Of a stretch of 7,182 nt of DNA, positions 1 to 6,386 are shown piece after piece. Source of the DNA: Candidatus Aenigmatarchaeota archaeon (GTDB taxonomy: Archaea; Aenigmatarchaeota; Aenigmatarchaeia; PWEA01; JACRMZ01); the NCBI GenBank assembly GCA_016219455.1, contig JACRMZ010000004.1, forward strand, positions 1-7,182, read 5' to 3'. The first letter of the stretch is position 1. Each line of letters starts with the position of its first letter. Both the position numbers and the translations under genes were made by a program. The notes under the pieces were generated by a model. That model was not told the origin of the DNA. It did no database searches and saw only the letters and a program-made list of their open reading frames with translations.

Positions 1-1131
1 TAACCCGGGATCAAGTACTGTCGTAAGTCCGCCGTTTGAACCAGGCAGCCTTCCAAGGCTGATTCCAAGTGATGGGAGAAACAGAGATATGATTGCTCCA
101 AGGCTTATTCCTATCAGCCCTCCGACAAGGCCTAGAAGCCCCGAGTTTATGAGAAAGAGGAGGAGTATGTCGGAATTCCTGGCGCCGATTGCTTTCATTA
201 TGCCGATTTCCTTCGTTTTCTCAATCACTGATGTGAACATTGTGTTTGCCACGCCGATTCCCCCCACCAGCAGCGAAACTGCGGCGATGGCAGTCAGGAA
301 CAATGTTATCGAATTAGTCACATCGCTTAGCCTTTGCTGGAAGGCTGACGGAGTCGTAACGGAAAAATCTTTCACATCGGAACGGACGTGTCTTATGTTT
401 ATCAGCGATGCTTCTATCTCGGCGCTTATATCGCTGATAAAATCGGCGTTTGCCACCTTTGACTGTATTGACGAGTATTCATTGTCCTTTAGGTTTGCAT
501 TTGAAAGCACGTTCCTCGCATCTTCCAGTGGCATGTATATTGTGTTCTCCCCGCCAAAGCCTGTTGACGGCTGAAGGATTCCGATTATCCTAAACGGCCT
601 TCCGTTTATCGAAATAACGTAACCGACTTGAAGCGGTTTTTTGAACACAGTCATTGCAACGTCATTGCCTATTACAATCGTCCCAGATTCCCCGCTTCCC
701 AGATATCTTCCTGACGCGATTCCGAAAGTCACGAAATCCTTGAATGTTGACGGGTCCATTCCCTGGACAGACAACGACGCAGTCTGGCCGGAAAATGACG
801 CTGATGTGCGTCCGCTGACAATCCCCGTTATGTATTTTATCCCCGAAACCAGCCTTATGGCGCTCAACTCCCTTGAAGAAAGCGGCTTTGCTGCTGAACC
901 TCCCCCCTCTCCAAAACCAAATGCCCTCGAGGAGCCTGCTCTTATCGTTATGATATCCTGGCCCAGCCCGGAAATCCTCGAATTGACGTTTTGCTGCAAT
1001 CCCTGCCCTATGGATATTATTGAGACTACAGCAGCAACGCCTATCACTATGCCAATAATTGTCAGCCAGCTCCTAAGCTTGCTGTGAAACAGCATCCCAA
1101 GGGCATGGCGGAATATGCTACTCAGTCTCAT
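1..1131 (-). CDS. MacB/FtsX-like ABC transporter permease (C-terminus cut by window edge)
   Basis: Integral membrane subunit of a MacB/LolCE-type (type VII) ABC system. Reading from the ATG at 1131, 377 codons are open to the left edge, so the C-terminus is missing. TM1 is at about residues 22-42 (start MRLSSIFRHALGML, typical of MacB N-terminal periplasmic core domains). A large extracytoplasmic domain covers about 43-270 and contains the family-typical VQGMDP at 122-127. TM2 lies at about 276-299, followed by the cytoplasmic coupling segment EKTKEIGIMKAIGA (304-317) and TM3 from about 322. The family usually has a fourth TM, which would lie outside the window. The start overlaps the upstream surface-protein gene by 14 nt and is preceded by AAGGAG 8 nt away, pointing to translational coupling. 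MacB-type permeases transmit ATPase motion across the membrane rather than forming a classical channel; the substrate here is unknown. Family assignment is firm. Confidence 0.93.
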   Translation of the reverse strand, partial: MRLSSIFRHALGMLFHSKLRSWLTIIGIVIGVAAVVSIISIGQGLQQNVNSRISGLGQDIITIRAGSSRAFGFGEGGGSAAKPLSSRELSAIRLVSGIKYITGIVSGRTSASFSGQTASLSVQGMDPSTFKDFVTFGIASGRYLGSGESGTIVIGNDVAMTVFKKPLQVGYVISINGRPFRIIGILQPSTGFGGENTIYMPLEDARNVLSNANLKDNEYSSIQSKVANADFISDISAEIEASLINIRHVRSDVKDFSVTTPSAFQQRLSDVTNSITLFLTAIAAVSLLVGGIGVANTMFTSVIEKTKEIGIMKAIGARNSDILLLFLINSGLLGLVGGLIGISLGAIISLFLPSLGISLGRLPGSNGGLTTVLDPGL

Positions 1132-2074
1132 TCTTCTTTCTCCTTATCCTTCTCCACGCAGGCATCAAGACAAGGCCGGCTGCAAATCCCCCTAATCCAT
1201 ACACCCACGAAGGGCTCTGTGACCTATTCCTTTGCGACTGCTGTTGTGCAGCCTGCGCTCCCGTTGATGCTGCCCTGGCTATGCTTATGGGTACAACTTT
1301 CTCAACAGTGTTCCTTATGCCTGCCCTGTCTGTGTAGGAAACCTGTATCGTCACCTCTTTCACTTCCCTTGAGGGCGCCATCTGGAAGTTTACTGTCGTG
1401 AAGTCACCGCTTGCAAGATTTCCTATTATCGACGACTTGGCTCCGTTGAATGCAATCCCCTGCTGGTCCTTGACCTTTATTGTCACGGCAGTTGCAGAAT
1501 TCTCTCCGGCATTTGCTATGGCAAATGTTGTTCCCTGGTCGCTTGAGTCCTGCATCACAACGTCGAAATCCGTCTTCGTCTTTCCGATTGATATAGGGAG
1601 CTTTGTGCTGTACTGGCTCCCGCCATTTCCATTTGTATACGAGTTTAAGACAATGCTGCTTGCACCAGGCGGCGCGTCATCGGCAACCTTTATCCGGTAC
1701 TTGAGTATTGCCTGATTGACCTGCATATCCGTTTCTCCGGGCTGCTGATTTTTTGTCGCGGAGACGACGCCTGGCAACCTTCCATATTCCGTTCTCAGCT
1801 CATCTTTTGATGAAAATGGATACGACAACACAAGGTTGAATACGGCGTTGGGAGCGTCATTCTGCCCCGCATTGTCCACTTTTATCCAGACATCAAAAGA
1901 ATCTCCAGGGCTCACCGGATACGGATCGTATTTCAGCGTTTCAACTTCAAACTTTGCGTCCGTTGGGAAAAACCTTCCTGCCGAAAGCGGGTCAGAGACG
2001 TTGACCGTGTAAACAGCCGCGTTAACGCTTGCTAATAGCAGAATGAACGCCAAAACAAAACTCGATATTCTCAT
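1118..2074 (-). CDS. Secreted, membrane-tethered COG1361/S-layer-like protein
   Basis: A 318-residue envelope protein. A Sec signal peptide occupies residues 1-19 (MRIS, hydrophobic core, SVNA then A). Two beta-rich Ig/NEW3-like segments follow, about 46-165 and 166-266. The first contains YDPYPVSPGDSFDVWIKVDN, typical of archaeal COG1361 proteins. A Ser/Gln/Ala-rich linker (about 267-289) leads to a single TM (290-307) and a basic cytoplasmic tail, so the body should face outside and be anchored at the C-terminus. The ATG overlaps the ATPase stop (ATGA) and has a strong GGAGGT 5 nt upstream; the gene ends in TAG inside the start of the permease gene. Its place between ATPase and permease suggests it is an accessory extracellular subunit of that transporter, perhaps filling a role like the MacA adaptor of Gram-negative bacteria; this is inference, as there is no MacA-like sequence. 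The localisation is well supported and the function is not known. Confidence 0.85.
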   Translation of the reverse strand: MRISSFVLAFILLLASVNAAVYTVNVSDPLSAGRFFPTDAKFEVETLKYDPYPVSPGDSFDVWIKVDNAGQNDAPNAVFNLVLSYPFSSKDELRTEYGRLPGVVSATKNQQPGETDMQVNQAILKYRIKVADDAPPGASSIVLNSYTNGNGGSQYSTKLPISIGKTKTDFDVVMQDSSDQGTTFAIANAGENSATAVTIKVKDQQGIAFNGAKSSIIGNLASGDFTTVNFQMAPSREVKEVTIQVSYTDRAGIRNTVEKVVPISIARAASTGAQAAQQQSQRNRSQSPSWVYGLGGFAAGLVLMPAWRRIRRKKNETE

Positions 2075-2745
2075 AAATTACCTCCATCTATTTTTCCGTC
2101 AACAAGCCTAATCGACCTGTTTGCCCTCGAGGCCAGCCCCATGTCATGCGTAACAAGGACTATGGTCTTTCCCTCATTATGAAGGGTGCCAAAAATTCCC
2201 ATCACATCGTTGCCTGTCTTTGTGTCAAGGTTGCCAGTCGGCTCATCGGCAAGGATCATGTCGGGATTATGGGCAATTGCCCTGGCTATTGCAACTCTCT
2301 GATGCTGGCCGCCTGAAAGTTCAGCTGGCTTGTGGCCCATTCTGTCTTTCAACCCGACCTTCTCAAGGGCCTCTTTAGCCTTCTTTTTTGCGCCATTGTC
2401 ATCCTGGAATTCCATCGGCAGCATGACGTTCTCCAATGCCGTAAGCGTGGGTATAAGATTGAACTGCTGAAAAACAAAGCCTATCCTTTTGCCGCGCAGT
2501 GCCGCAAGGTCAGACTCATCCATCTTCGATATGTCCTTTCCCCTGAGAAATACCTTACCCCGTGTGGGAAGGTCCAATGCACCAACAATCGACATCATAG
2601 TAGACTTTCCGCTTCCGGATGGCCCTGTTATTGAAATGAACTCGCCTTCCTCTATTGTTGCACTGACCCCCTGAAGGGCGCTAACGGCTGTTTTTCCTCG
2701 GCCATAAACTTTCCATACATCATGGAGTTCGATGATGGTTTCCAT
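2071..2745 (-). CDS. ABC transporter ATPase, MacB/LolD family
   Basis: Cytoplasmic ATPase of 224 residues, the usual length for the LolD/MacB ATPase family. Walker A is GPSGSGKST (41-49), the Q-loop is VFQQFNL (91-97), the signature is LSGGQ (143-147, followed by HQR where QQR is usual), Walker B is ILADEPT (164-170), the D-loop is GNLD (171-174) and the switch His is 200. All catalytic elements are intact. I chose the ATG at 2745 because the fold starts directly there (METIIEL) and a TATA-like box lies about 28 nt upstream, implying a leaderless message. The frame stays open upstream to 2850, but those residues do not resemble the family and would cross the promoter; an ATG at 2757 is a possible alternative. 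The stop overlaps the next ATG. It should power the permease encoded two genes downstream. Family is certain; the substrate is unknown. Confidence 0.96.
   Translation of the reverse strand: METIIELHDVWKVYGRGKTAVSALQGVSATIEEGEFISITGPSGSGKSTMMSIVGALDLPTRGKVFLRGKDISKMDESDLAALRGKRIGFVFQQFNLIPTLTALENVMLPMEFQDDNGAKKKAKEALEKVGLKDRMGHKPAELSGGQHQRVAIARAIAHNPDMILADEPTGNLDTKTGNDVMGIFGTLHNEGKTIVLVTHDMGLASRANRSIRLVDGKIDGGNL
2080..2085 (-). promoter_or_regulatory. Strong Shine-Dalgarno GGAGGT for the COG1361 gene
   Basis: GGAGGT on the minus strand, 5 nt before the ATG at 2074 and inside the last codons of the ATPase gene. It matches the archaeal anti-SD core and fixes the start of the surface-protein gene. 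Together with the ATGA stop/start overlap it suggests the two are translated from one message. Confidence 0.8.
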
Positions 2746-2770
2746 ACAACCTATCATGCATCGCAAGAAC

Positions 2771-2778
2771 GTATAAAT
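2771..2778. promoter_or_regulatory. TATA-like box in the divergent ABC operon / wHTH regulator region
   Basis: GTATAAAT on the plus strand reads ATTTATAC on the minus strand. On the minus strand it lies about 28 nt before the ATPase ATG at 2745, so transcription would start almost at the ATG (leaderless). On the plus strand, initiation about 25 nt away would fall near 2800, just before the GGAG that serves the wHTH gene. One box may therefore serve both directions, or only one. The match is to the archaeal TATA pattern by eye; no clear purine-rich BRE was identified. Confidence 0.5.
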
Positions 2779-2817
2779 GTATGTGAAATAAGCTGAAATA
2801 ACCGGAGATGAAATTGC

Positions 2818-3390
2818 TTGAAACTTGATACACGGCGAAATAGGCTTCATTTTGCCATAATGGTTCTTTGCTTTATCTATGGTGGCATATCATTGATAGT
2901 GTTCTTGCTTCAGATGAACATTTCTTATCGGGAAGAACGTGGCCAGTCACTGTTTAATTCATCGAGAACAGAATCATTGGAGTTTGGCAACCGGCTTGCC
3001 AACCAAAGCGGCAATTTTTCAAGGGAACGGTTTCTTCGGCCCCAAAACTCCTTTGCTTACCCAATTGGCTATGTTTCCCTCATGGGTTCTATAATTTCTA
3101 TTCTTGCAGGTATTTCTTTGCTGGATATCTTGAGGAAAAAGGAAAAGGCGAAAATCACAAGCGATATTATTGAAACAATGACAACTCCAGACGAGAAAAC
3201 GGTCCTTTCAGAGCTTGAAGATGCCGGAGGCGAGTTAACTCAATCGGACTTGGTGAAGAAAACCAATCTTTCCACTGTAAAGGTTCACCGTGTCATAAAA
3301 AGGCTCGAATTGCTAGGGATCATCAAAAAATACCCATACGGAATGACAAATAAAATAAAACTGGAAAAACAGGAACAAGATAAAAAATAA
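2818..3390 (+). CDS. Membrane-anchored winged-helix transcriptional regulator (putative)
   Basis: A 190-residue protein with two predicted TM helices (about 11-32 and 83-104) flanking an external loop (33-82), then a cytoplasmic C-terminal domain. Basic residues before TM1 and after TM2 (RKKEKAK) support both termini being inside. The C-terminal part (about 123-183) reads as a MarR-like winged helix: ELTQSDLVKKTNLSTVKVHR resembles helix-turn-helix, followed by LELLGIIKK leading into the wing. The loop carries four N-x-S sequons (N34, N47, N62, N66), consistent with an exposed and possibly glycosylated segment. The start is TTG at 2818 with GGAG 10 nt upstream; the next in-frame ATG (2860) would cut into TM1. 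The gene diverges from the ABC operon, so it is a good candidate for an envelope-sensing one-component regulator of that operon. The regulatory role is inferred from architecture and position. Confidence 0.8.
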   Translation: MKLDTRRNRLHFAIMVLCFIYGGISLIVFLLQMNISYREERGQSLFNSSRTESLEFGNRLANQSGNFSRERFLRPQNSFAYPIGYVSLMGSIISILAGISLLDILRKKEKAKITSDIIETMTTPDEKTVLSELEDAGGELTQSDLVKKTNLSTVKVHRVIKRLELLGIIKKYPYGMTNKIKLEKQEQDKK

Positions 3391-3445
3391 GGATTTTACC
3401 AGTCCAATAATTGCCACGGCTGGTTTTATTTGGCAAATGGGTACA

Positions 3446-3465
3446 GAGTCGGCCATCCCGGACTC
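3446..3465. terminator. Short hairpin between convergent genes, possible terminator
   Basis: GAGTC (3446-3450) and GACTC (3461-3465) can pair, extended by GG/CC with one bulged G, giving about 7 bp around a 5-nt loop. It sits in the 80-bp gap between the convergent wHTH and carboxyltransferase genes. A second weak inverted repeat, TTGCCA (3411-3416) with TGGCAA (3431-3436), flanks a T-rich run. Archaeal termination depends mainly on T-rich tracts, so a terminator role is tentative. Confidence 0.3.
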
Positions 3466-3470
3466 GTTAA

Positions 3471-5006
3471 TTAAACCGGTATGTTCCCATGCTTCCTTTT
3501 GGGCCGCTCCTCGCGCTTCCTGTTTATGGCTTTGAGCGATGAAATCAGCCGGGAGCGCGTCTCCTTCGGCTCGATGACATCGTCAATGTAGCCGCGCGAT
3601 GCAGCTATGTAGGGGTTAGAGAACCGTTTCTTGTATTCTTCCACAAGTTCGTCGCGTTTCTTCTTCTGGTCTTTTGCCTCAGAAATCTCCTTCCTGAAAA
3701 CGATATTGCAGGCTCCCTCCGGCCCCATGACAGCGATTTCCGCATTCGGCCAGGCGAAATTGAAATCCGCGCCTATGTGCTTGCTGTTCATTACGTCGTA
3801 AGCGCCGCCGTAGGCTTTTCTTGTGATGACAGTAAGCTTGGGAACGCTGGCCTCGGAAAACGCATAGAGAAGCTTTGCGCCGTGCCTTATTATTCCGCCC
3901 CATTCCTGGCTAGTCCCTGGGAGGAAACCCGGCACATCAACGAACGTGACAAGCGGTATGTTGAAGCAGTCGCAGAACCTGATGAAACGCGAGGCTTTGT
4001 CGCACGAATCAATATCCAAGACTCCTGCAAGGACTTCCGGATTGTTTGCGACTATGCCGACAGGGCTCCCATCCAAACGGGCAAACCCGGCAATTATGTT
4101 CCTTGCCCAGTGCTTCTGGACCTCCAGAAAATCGTTGGAATCGACAACGTTCTTTATGACGGAAAGCATGTCGTAGGGCTTGTTGGGGCTGGGAGGCAGG
4201 ATAGAATTCAGCTCTTCGTTTGCGCGCATCGGGTCGTCCTTTGATTGGAAGCGCGGAGGGTCCTCAAGGTTGTTTGAAGGTATGAATGAAAGAAGCTTTC
4301 TGAGGATGCGAAAAGCGTCCTGTTCGTCTTCTGCCAGAAAGTGTGCAACGCCGCTTTTCTTGTTGTGGACAGAAGCGCCGCCAAGTTCATCAAAGGACAC
4401 GGTTTCTTTCGTGACTTCCTTGACGACCTCGGGGCCGGTTATGAACATGTAGGAAGATTTTGTCATTATTATGAAGTCCGTTATTGCAGGCGAATAGACG
4501 GCTCCGCCGGCGCAGGGACCCATTATCAGCGATATCTGCGGGATTACGCCTGAAGTTTTGACGTTCCTGTCAAATATCTCCGCGTATCCGCCAAGGCTCA
4601 CAACCCCTTCCTGTATCCTGGCACCGCCTGAATCGTTTATCCCTATGACGGGAACGCCCTGCTTGAGGGCAAGATCCATTATTTTGCAGACCTTGGATGC
4701 GAATGCCCAACCAAGCGAGCCGCCGTATGCCGTGAAATCATGCGAAAACAAATAGCAAAGCCTCCCGTCAATGTTCCCGTAGCCTGCGACAACGCCGTCC
4801 CCGAGTATTTTTTTCTTCTCCATCCCAAAGTCATAGCACTCGTGCGTGGCAAACGGGTCAAGCTCCACAAATGTACCTGAGTCAAAGATAGCACCGGGCC
4901 TTTCAAATGCAGTAAGCTTCCCCTTTTTCCTACAGTCGTCCTGCCTTTCCTTCCCGCCGCCCAAGAGATGCTCCTTTCTTTTCCGCTCAAGTTCGGGAAA
5001 GCTCAT
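3471..5006 (-). CDS. Acyl-CoA carboxylase / biotin-dependent carboxyltransferase beta subunit (PccB/MmdA family)
   Basis: Cytoplasmic carboxyltransferase of 511 residues, the full family length. The family moves CO2 between carboxybiotin on a carrier protein and an acyl-CoA (acetyl-, propionyl- or methylmalonyl-CoA). The N-terminal half has LLGGGKERQ (14-22) and the oxyanion-hole motif SGGARIQEG (126-134), then GPCAGGAVYSPA (163-174). The C-terminal half has FVDVPGFLPGT (355-365), GGIIRHGAKLLYAF (370-383), the second oxyanion hole RKAYGGAYDVM (396-406) and MGPEGACNIVFRKE (427-440). The usual KLTARER near the N-terminus reads KLTAFER here. The ATG lies 7 nt after the stop of a 90-codon gene, so the two are probably cotranscribed. 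The partner biotin carboxylase and biotinyl carrier, or decarboxylase membrane subunits, are not in the window, so propionyl-CoA/acetyl-CoA carboxylase and methylmalonyl-CoA decarboxylase alpha subunit cannot be told apart. Family is certain, substrate is not. Confidence 0.95.
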   Translation of the reverse strand: MSFPELERKRKEHLLGGGKERQDDCRKKGKLTAFERPGAIFDSGTFVELDPFATHECYDFGMEKKKILGDGVVAGYGNIDGRLCYLFSHDFTAYGGSLGWAFASKVCKIMDLALKQGVPVIGINDSGGARIQEGVVSLGGYAEIFDRNVKTSGVIPQISLIMGPCAGGAVYSPAITDFIIMTKSSYMFITGPEVVKEVTKETVSFDELGGASVHNKKSGVAHFLAEDEQDAFRILRKLLSFIPSNNLEDPPRFQSKDDPMRANEELNSILPPSPNKPYDMLSVIKNVVDSNDFLEVQKHWARNIIAGFARLDGSPVGIVANNPEVLAGVLDIDSCDKASRFIRFCDCFNIPLVTFVDVPGFLPGTSQEWGGIIRHGAKLLYAFSEASVPKLTVITRKAYGGAYDVMNSKHIGADFNFAWPNAEIAVMGPEGACNIVFRKEISEAKDQKKKRDELVEEYKKRFSNPYIAASRGYIDDVIEPKETRSRLISSLKAINRKREERPKRKHGNIPV

Positions 5007-5013
5007 AATCGAC

Positions 5014-5286
5014 TTATTCGTCGCTGTATTTCTTCAGGAAGTCGTTGAACCAGTCCCTGACTTTCCGCTTGTAGTCTTCCACTGTTGTCTTGCTTTCCCC
5101 CTCAACTCCCTTGAAGAAGTCGTCAACAACCGTCCTGTACTCATGGAATCTGGTCTCGGCTTCATCAACAACCTCATCCAGCTTCTGCTCATACGCCTCA
5201 AAGTTCGGAAGCGTCTCCTTAAGATGCGACTTGAGTTTCTCCCAAGCTTCCTTAGTGGCCTTTCTGTCAGTCAAAAAATCACCCAT
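5014..5286 (-). CDS. Small charged helical protein of unknown function, upstream of the carboxyltransferase
   Basis: A 90-residue protein, very rich in Lys, Glu and Asp, with aromatic residues (F, Y, W) spaced as in amphipathic helices. It has no signal peptide, TM or Cys, and no biotinylation motif of the AMKM type, so it is not the biotin carrier. I do not recognise the family. It is probably almost wholly helical or coiled-coil and cytoplasmic. The stop is 7 nt from the carboxyltransferase ATG, and a TATA-like box (TTAAATAA) about 23 nt before its own ATG suggests it is the first gene of that unit with a leaderless start. Some actinobacterial acyl-CoA carboxylases carry a small epsilon subunit; a similar accessory role here would be inference from size and position alone, as no similarity was seen. 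That it is a real gene rests on operon spacing, promoter placement and coherent composition. Confidence 0.72.
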   Translation of the reverse strand: MGDFLTDRKATKEAWEKLKSHLKETLPNFEAYEQKLDEVVDEAETRFHEYRTVVDDFFKGVEGESKTTVEDYKRKVRDWFNDFLKKYSDE

Positions 5287-5304
5287 TTAGTATGCTGTAT
5301 CTGG

Positions 5305-5312
5305 TTATTTAA
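5305..5312. promoter_or_regulatory. TATA-like box between the 90-aa gene and the Sec61-beta gene
   Basis: TTATTTAA on plus, TTAAATAA on minus. On the minus strand it is centred about 23 nt before the ATG at 5286, fitting a leaderless start for the 90-aa/carboxyltransferase unit. On the plus strand it is about 26 nt before the Sec61-beta ATG at 5335. The 48-bp gap between these divergent genes leaves little other room, so a shared or overlapping promoter is likely. Confidence 0.5.
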
Positions 5313-5334
5313 GCGTTTTTGGAGATATGGGATT

Positions 5335-5493
5335 ATGGCAAAGGATGAGAAACGCATGCCGTCTGGAATCGGCGGCTTGACACGCTACGATGTTGAAACA
5401 GACGGCTTTAAAATAAAGCCCGAAGAGGTTGTGGGAGTTGTCATACTTGTCCTCATAGCCGAAATAGCGCTTTTCTACCTGAAACCGCTTTAG
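5335..5493 (+). CDS. secG: Preprotein translocase subunit Sec61-beta (archaeal SecG)
   Basis: A 52-residue tail-anchored protein, the normal size for archaeal Sec61-beta, the small non-essential subunit of the SecY-SecE-Sec61-beta channel. The conserved pattern is clear: a short basic N-terminus, MPSGIGGLTRY (8-18), a charged stretch ending in FKIKPEEVV (25-33), then one TM at about 32-48 and a short C-terminal tail. The N-terminus would be cytoplasmic. The start is ATG at 5335, with GGAG 10 nt upstream and a TATA-like box about 26 nt upstream; the frame is open further left, but only because it runs antisense to the carboxyltransferase. The gene ends in TAG, followed by six Ts that may help end transcription. 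It sits directly before the pilin cluster, whose products need the Sec pathway; this may be coincidence, as no shared promoter is needed. Confidence 0.93.
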   Translation: MAKDEKRMPSGIGGLTRYDVETDGFKIKPEEVVGVVILVLIAEIALFYLKPL

Positions 5494-5499
5494 GCGTTT

Positions 5500-5507
5500 T
5501 TTATAAG
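5500..5507 (+). promoter_or_regulatory. TATA box for the pilin-like operon
   Basis: TTTATAAG inside a longer T-rich run (TTTTTTATAAGG, 5497-5508), centred 25-26 nt before the ATG at 5529. That spacing places the transcription start at the start codon, so the first pilin gene is probably read from a leaderless mRNA; no Shine-Dalgarno is seen before it. The T run also follows the Sec61-beta stop by 3 nt and may double as its terminator. Confidence 0.65.
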
Positions 5508-5528
5508 GAATTATCCTATATTATAGCG

Positions 5529-5936
5529 ATGAAAGGGCAGACGGGGCTGGAATTCATGCTTATCATGGCAATCAGCCTTGCGATACTCATACCGCTGTAC
5601 GCGTACATGACATCATACTCCAACCAAACGAGGCAGGACCTGAAATTCAAGGCGTTGGAGGACAACCTTGAATCCCTTGCCGAGGCAGCAGACATCGTTT
5701 ATTCGCAAGGGTATCCGGCAAAGATGACGATAAACTTCTACGTCCCCGAAAGCACCAAAAACTTTTCAATCATAAACGACCGTGTGATTGTCATGCATCT
5801 CAGCTACACCAACCTTGGCACTGACATCGCGGCAAAGAGCGAGGCTATTGTGAACGGCACAATTCCAATCAACCCCGGCAACTACAGAGTCTCTGTTACG
5901 GCGCAAAAAGACGGGTGGGTAAACATTTCTTACTGA
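5529..5936 (+). CDS. Class III signal peptide-containing pilin-like protein (first of the cluster)
   Basis: A 135-residue pilin-like protein. It opens with a very short class III (DUF361-type) leader, MKG, then QTGLEFM and a hydrophobic helix to about residue 29. By family knowledge an EppA-type prepilin peptidase would cut between G3 and Q4, and the conserved E8 (+5 of the mature protein) helps filament assembly. The C-terminal part is beta-rich, with YSQGYPAKMTINFYVPES (58-75) and a closing GNYRVSVTAQKDGWVNIS; SQGYPA followed by a predicted strand and VPE recurs in archaeal pilin-like proteins. N-x-S/T sequons occur at N32, N78, N109 and N132. It likely heads an operon from the TATA box at 5500-5507 and is followed 6 nt later by a second pilin gene. 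Whether it is a major or minor subunit cannot be told. Confidence 0.86.
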   Translation: MKGQTGLEFMLIMAISLAILIPLYAYMTSYSNQTRQDLKFKALEDNLESLAEAADIVYSQGYPAKMTINFYVPESTKNFSIINDRVIVMHLSYTNLGTDIAAKSEAIVNGTIPINPGNYRVSVTAQKDGWVNISY

Positions 5937-5942
5937 GTTAAT

Positions 5943-6386
5943 ATGTCTCTATCGGGTTTCCTCAATCGTTTTTTGATTGACCTTTTTCGCAAAAAGGCCA
6001 GGGGGCAGGCATCCATAGAGTTCATGTCAATAATGGCAATAGCCCTCTCTCTCTTGGTGATGGTCACGATGATATCAATTGGAAGGGAGCAGATGATTGT
6101 CAGCGAACGGGAGGACCTTTTGGCGTGGAGGACTGCAATGACTGCAGCAAAGGAGATAAATCTCGCAGCGTCATTTGGAAACGGTTACGAAAGGAACTTT
6201 ACCCTCCCGCCAAGAATCCTTACGACAGGCTACAACTTCAGCGTTTCAAACCAGAGCCTCCTTCTGACAATAAGGTGGCGGAATTCCCAGATATACGAGC
6301 AGATAACAACTCCCAACATAAGCACTGTCCCACGCTCAGGAAACAACCGGATACGCAATGAGAACGGGGTGATAATCATTGACTAA
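5943..6386 (+). CDS. Class III signal peptide-containing pilin-like protein (second of the cluster)
   Basis: A 147-residue pilin-like protein with a longer basic leader of 21 residues ending in RKKARG, then QASIEFMSIMAIALS and a hydrophobic helix to about residue 46. QASIEF is close to the textbook class III consensus QxSxEF, with cleavage expected between G21 and Q22. The rest follows a short beta-rich head layout: INLAASFGNGYERNFTLP (72-89), a GYNFSV segment, and a C-terminal NRIRNENGVIII. Sequons are at N85, N98, N103 and N125. The leader holds a hydrophobic patch (FLNRFLIDLF) not usual in class III leaders, so the true start could be debated, but no later Met or good alternative precedes the cleavage site. 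The start is 6 nt after the previous stop and the stop overlaps the next gene. Confidence 0.85.
   Translation: MSLSGFLNRFLIDLFRKKARGQASIEFMSIMAIALSLLVMVTMISIGREQMIVSEREDLLAWRTAMTAAKEINLAASFGNGYERNFTLPPRILTTGYNFSVSNQSLLLTIRWRNSQIYEQITTPNISTVPRSGNNRIRNENGVIIID
6368..6373 (+). promoter_or_regulatory. Shine-Dalgarno GGTGAT supporting the TTG start of the third pilin gene
   Basis: GGTGAT matches part of the archaeal consensus GGAGGTGAT and lies 5 nt before the TTG at 6379, inside the end of the second pilin gene. No comparable site precedes the internal ATG at 6445, so this site favours the upstream TTG. Confidence 0.55.

Noticed and set aside
89..1087. Plus-strand open frames (89-574 and 641-1087)
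   Set aside because: They run antisense to the permease gene, whose minus-strand translation is clearly MacB-like over its whole length.
2746..2850. N-terminal extension of the ABC ATPase frame upstream of 2745
   Set aside because: The extra 35 residues do not look like an ATPase N-terminus and overlap the TATA-like box and the divergent gene's start.
3391..3470. Possible tRNA or small RNA gene in the convergent gap
   Set aside because: No cloverleaf, T-arm or kink-turn/box motif was found; only two weak inverted repeats.
3777..4755. Several plus-strand open frames opposite the carboxyltransferase
   Set aside because: All are shadows of the 511-residue carboxyltransferase gene, with compositions unlike real proteins.
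4846..5334. Upstream extension of the Sec61-beta frame
   Set aside because: The frame is open only because it is antisense to the carboxyltransferase and 90-aa genes; Sec61-beta homologues start at or near the ATG at 5335.
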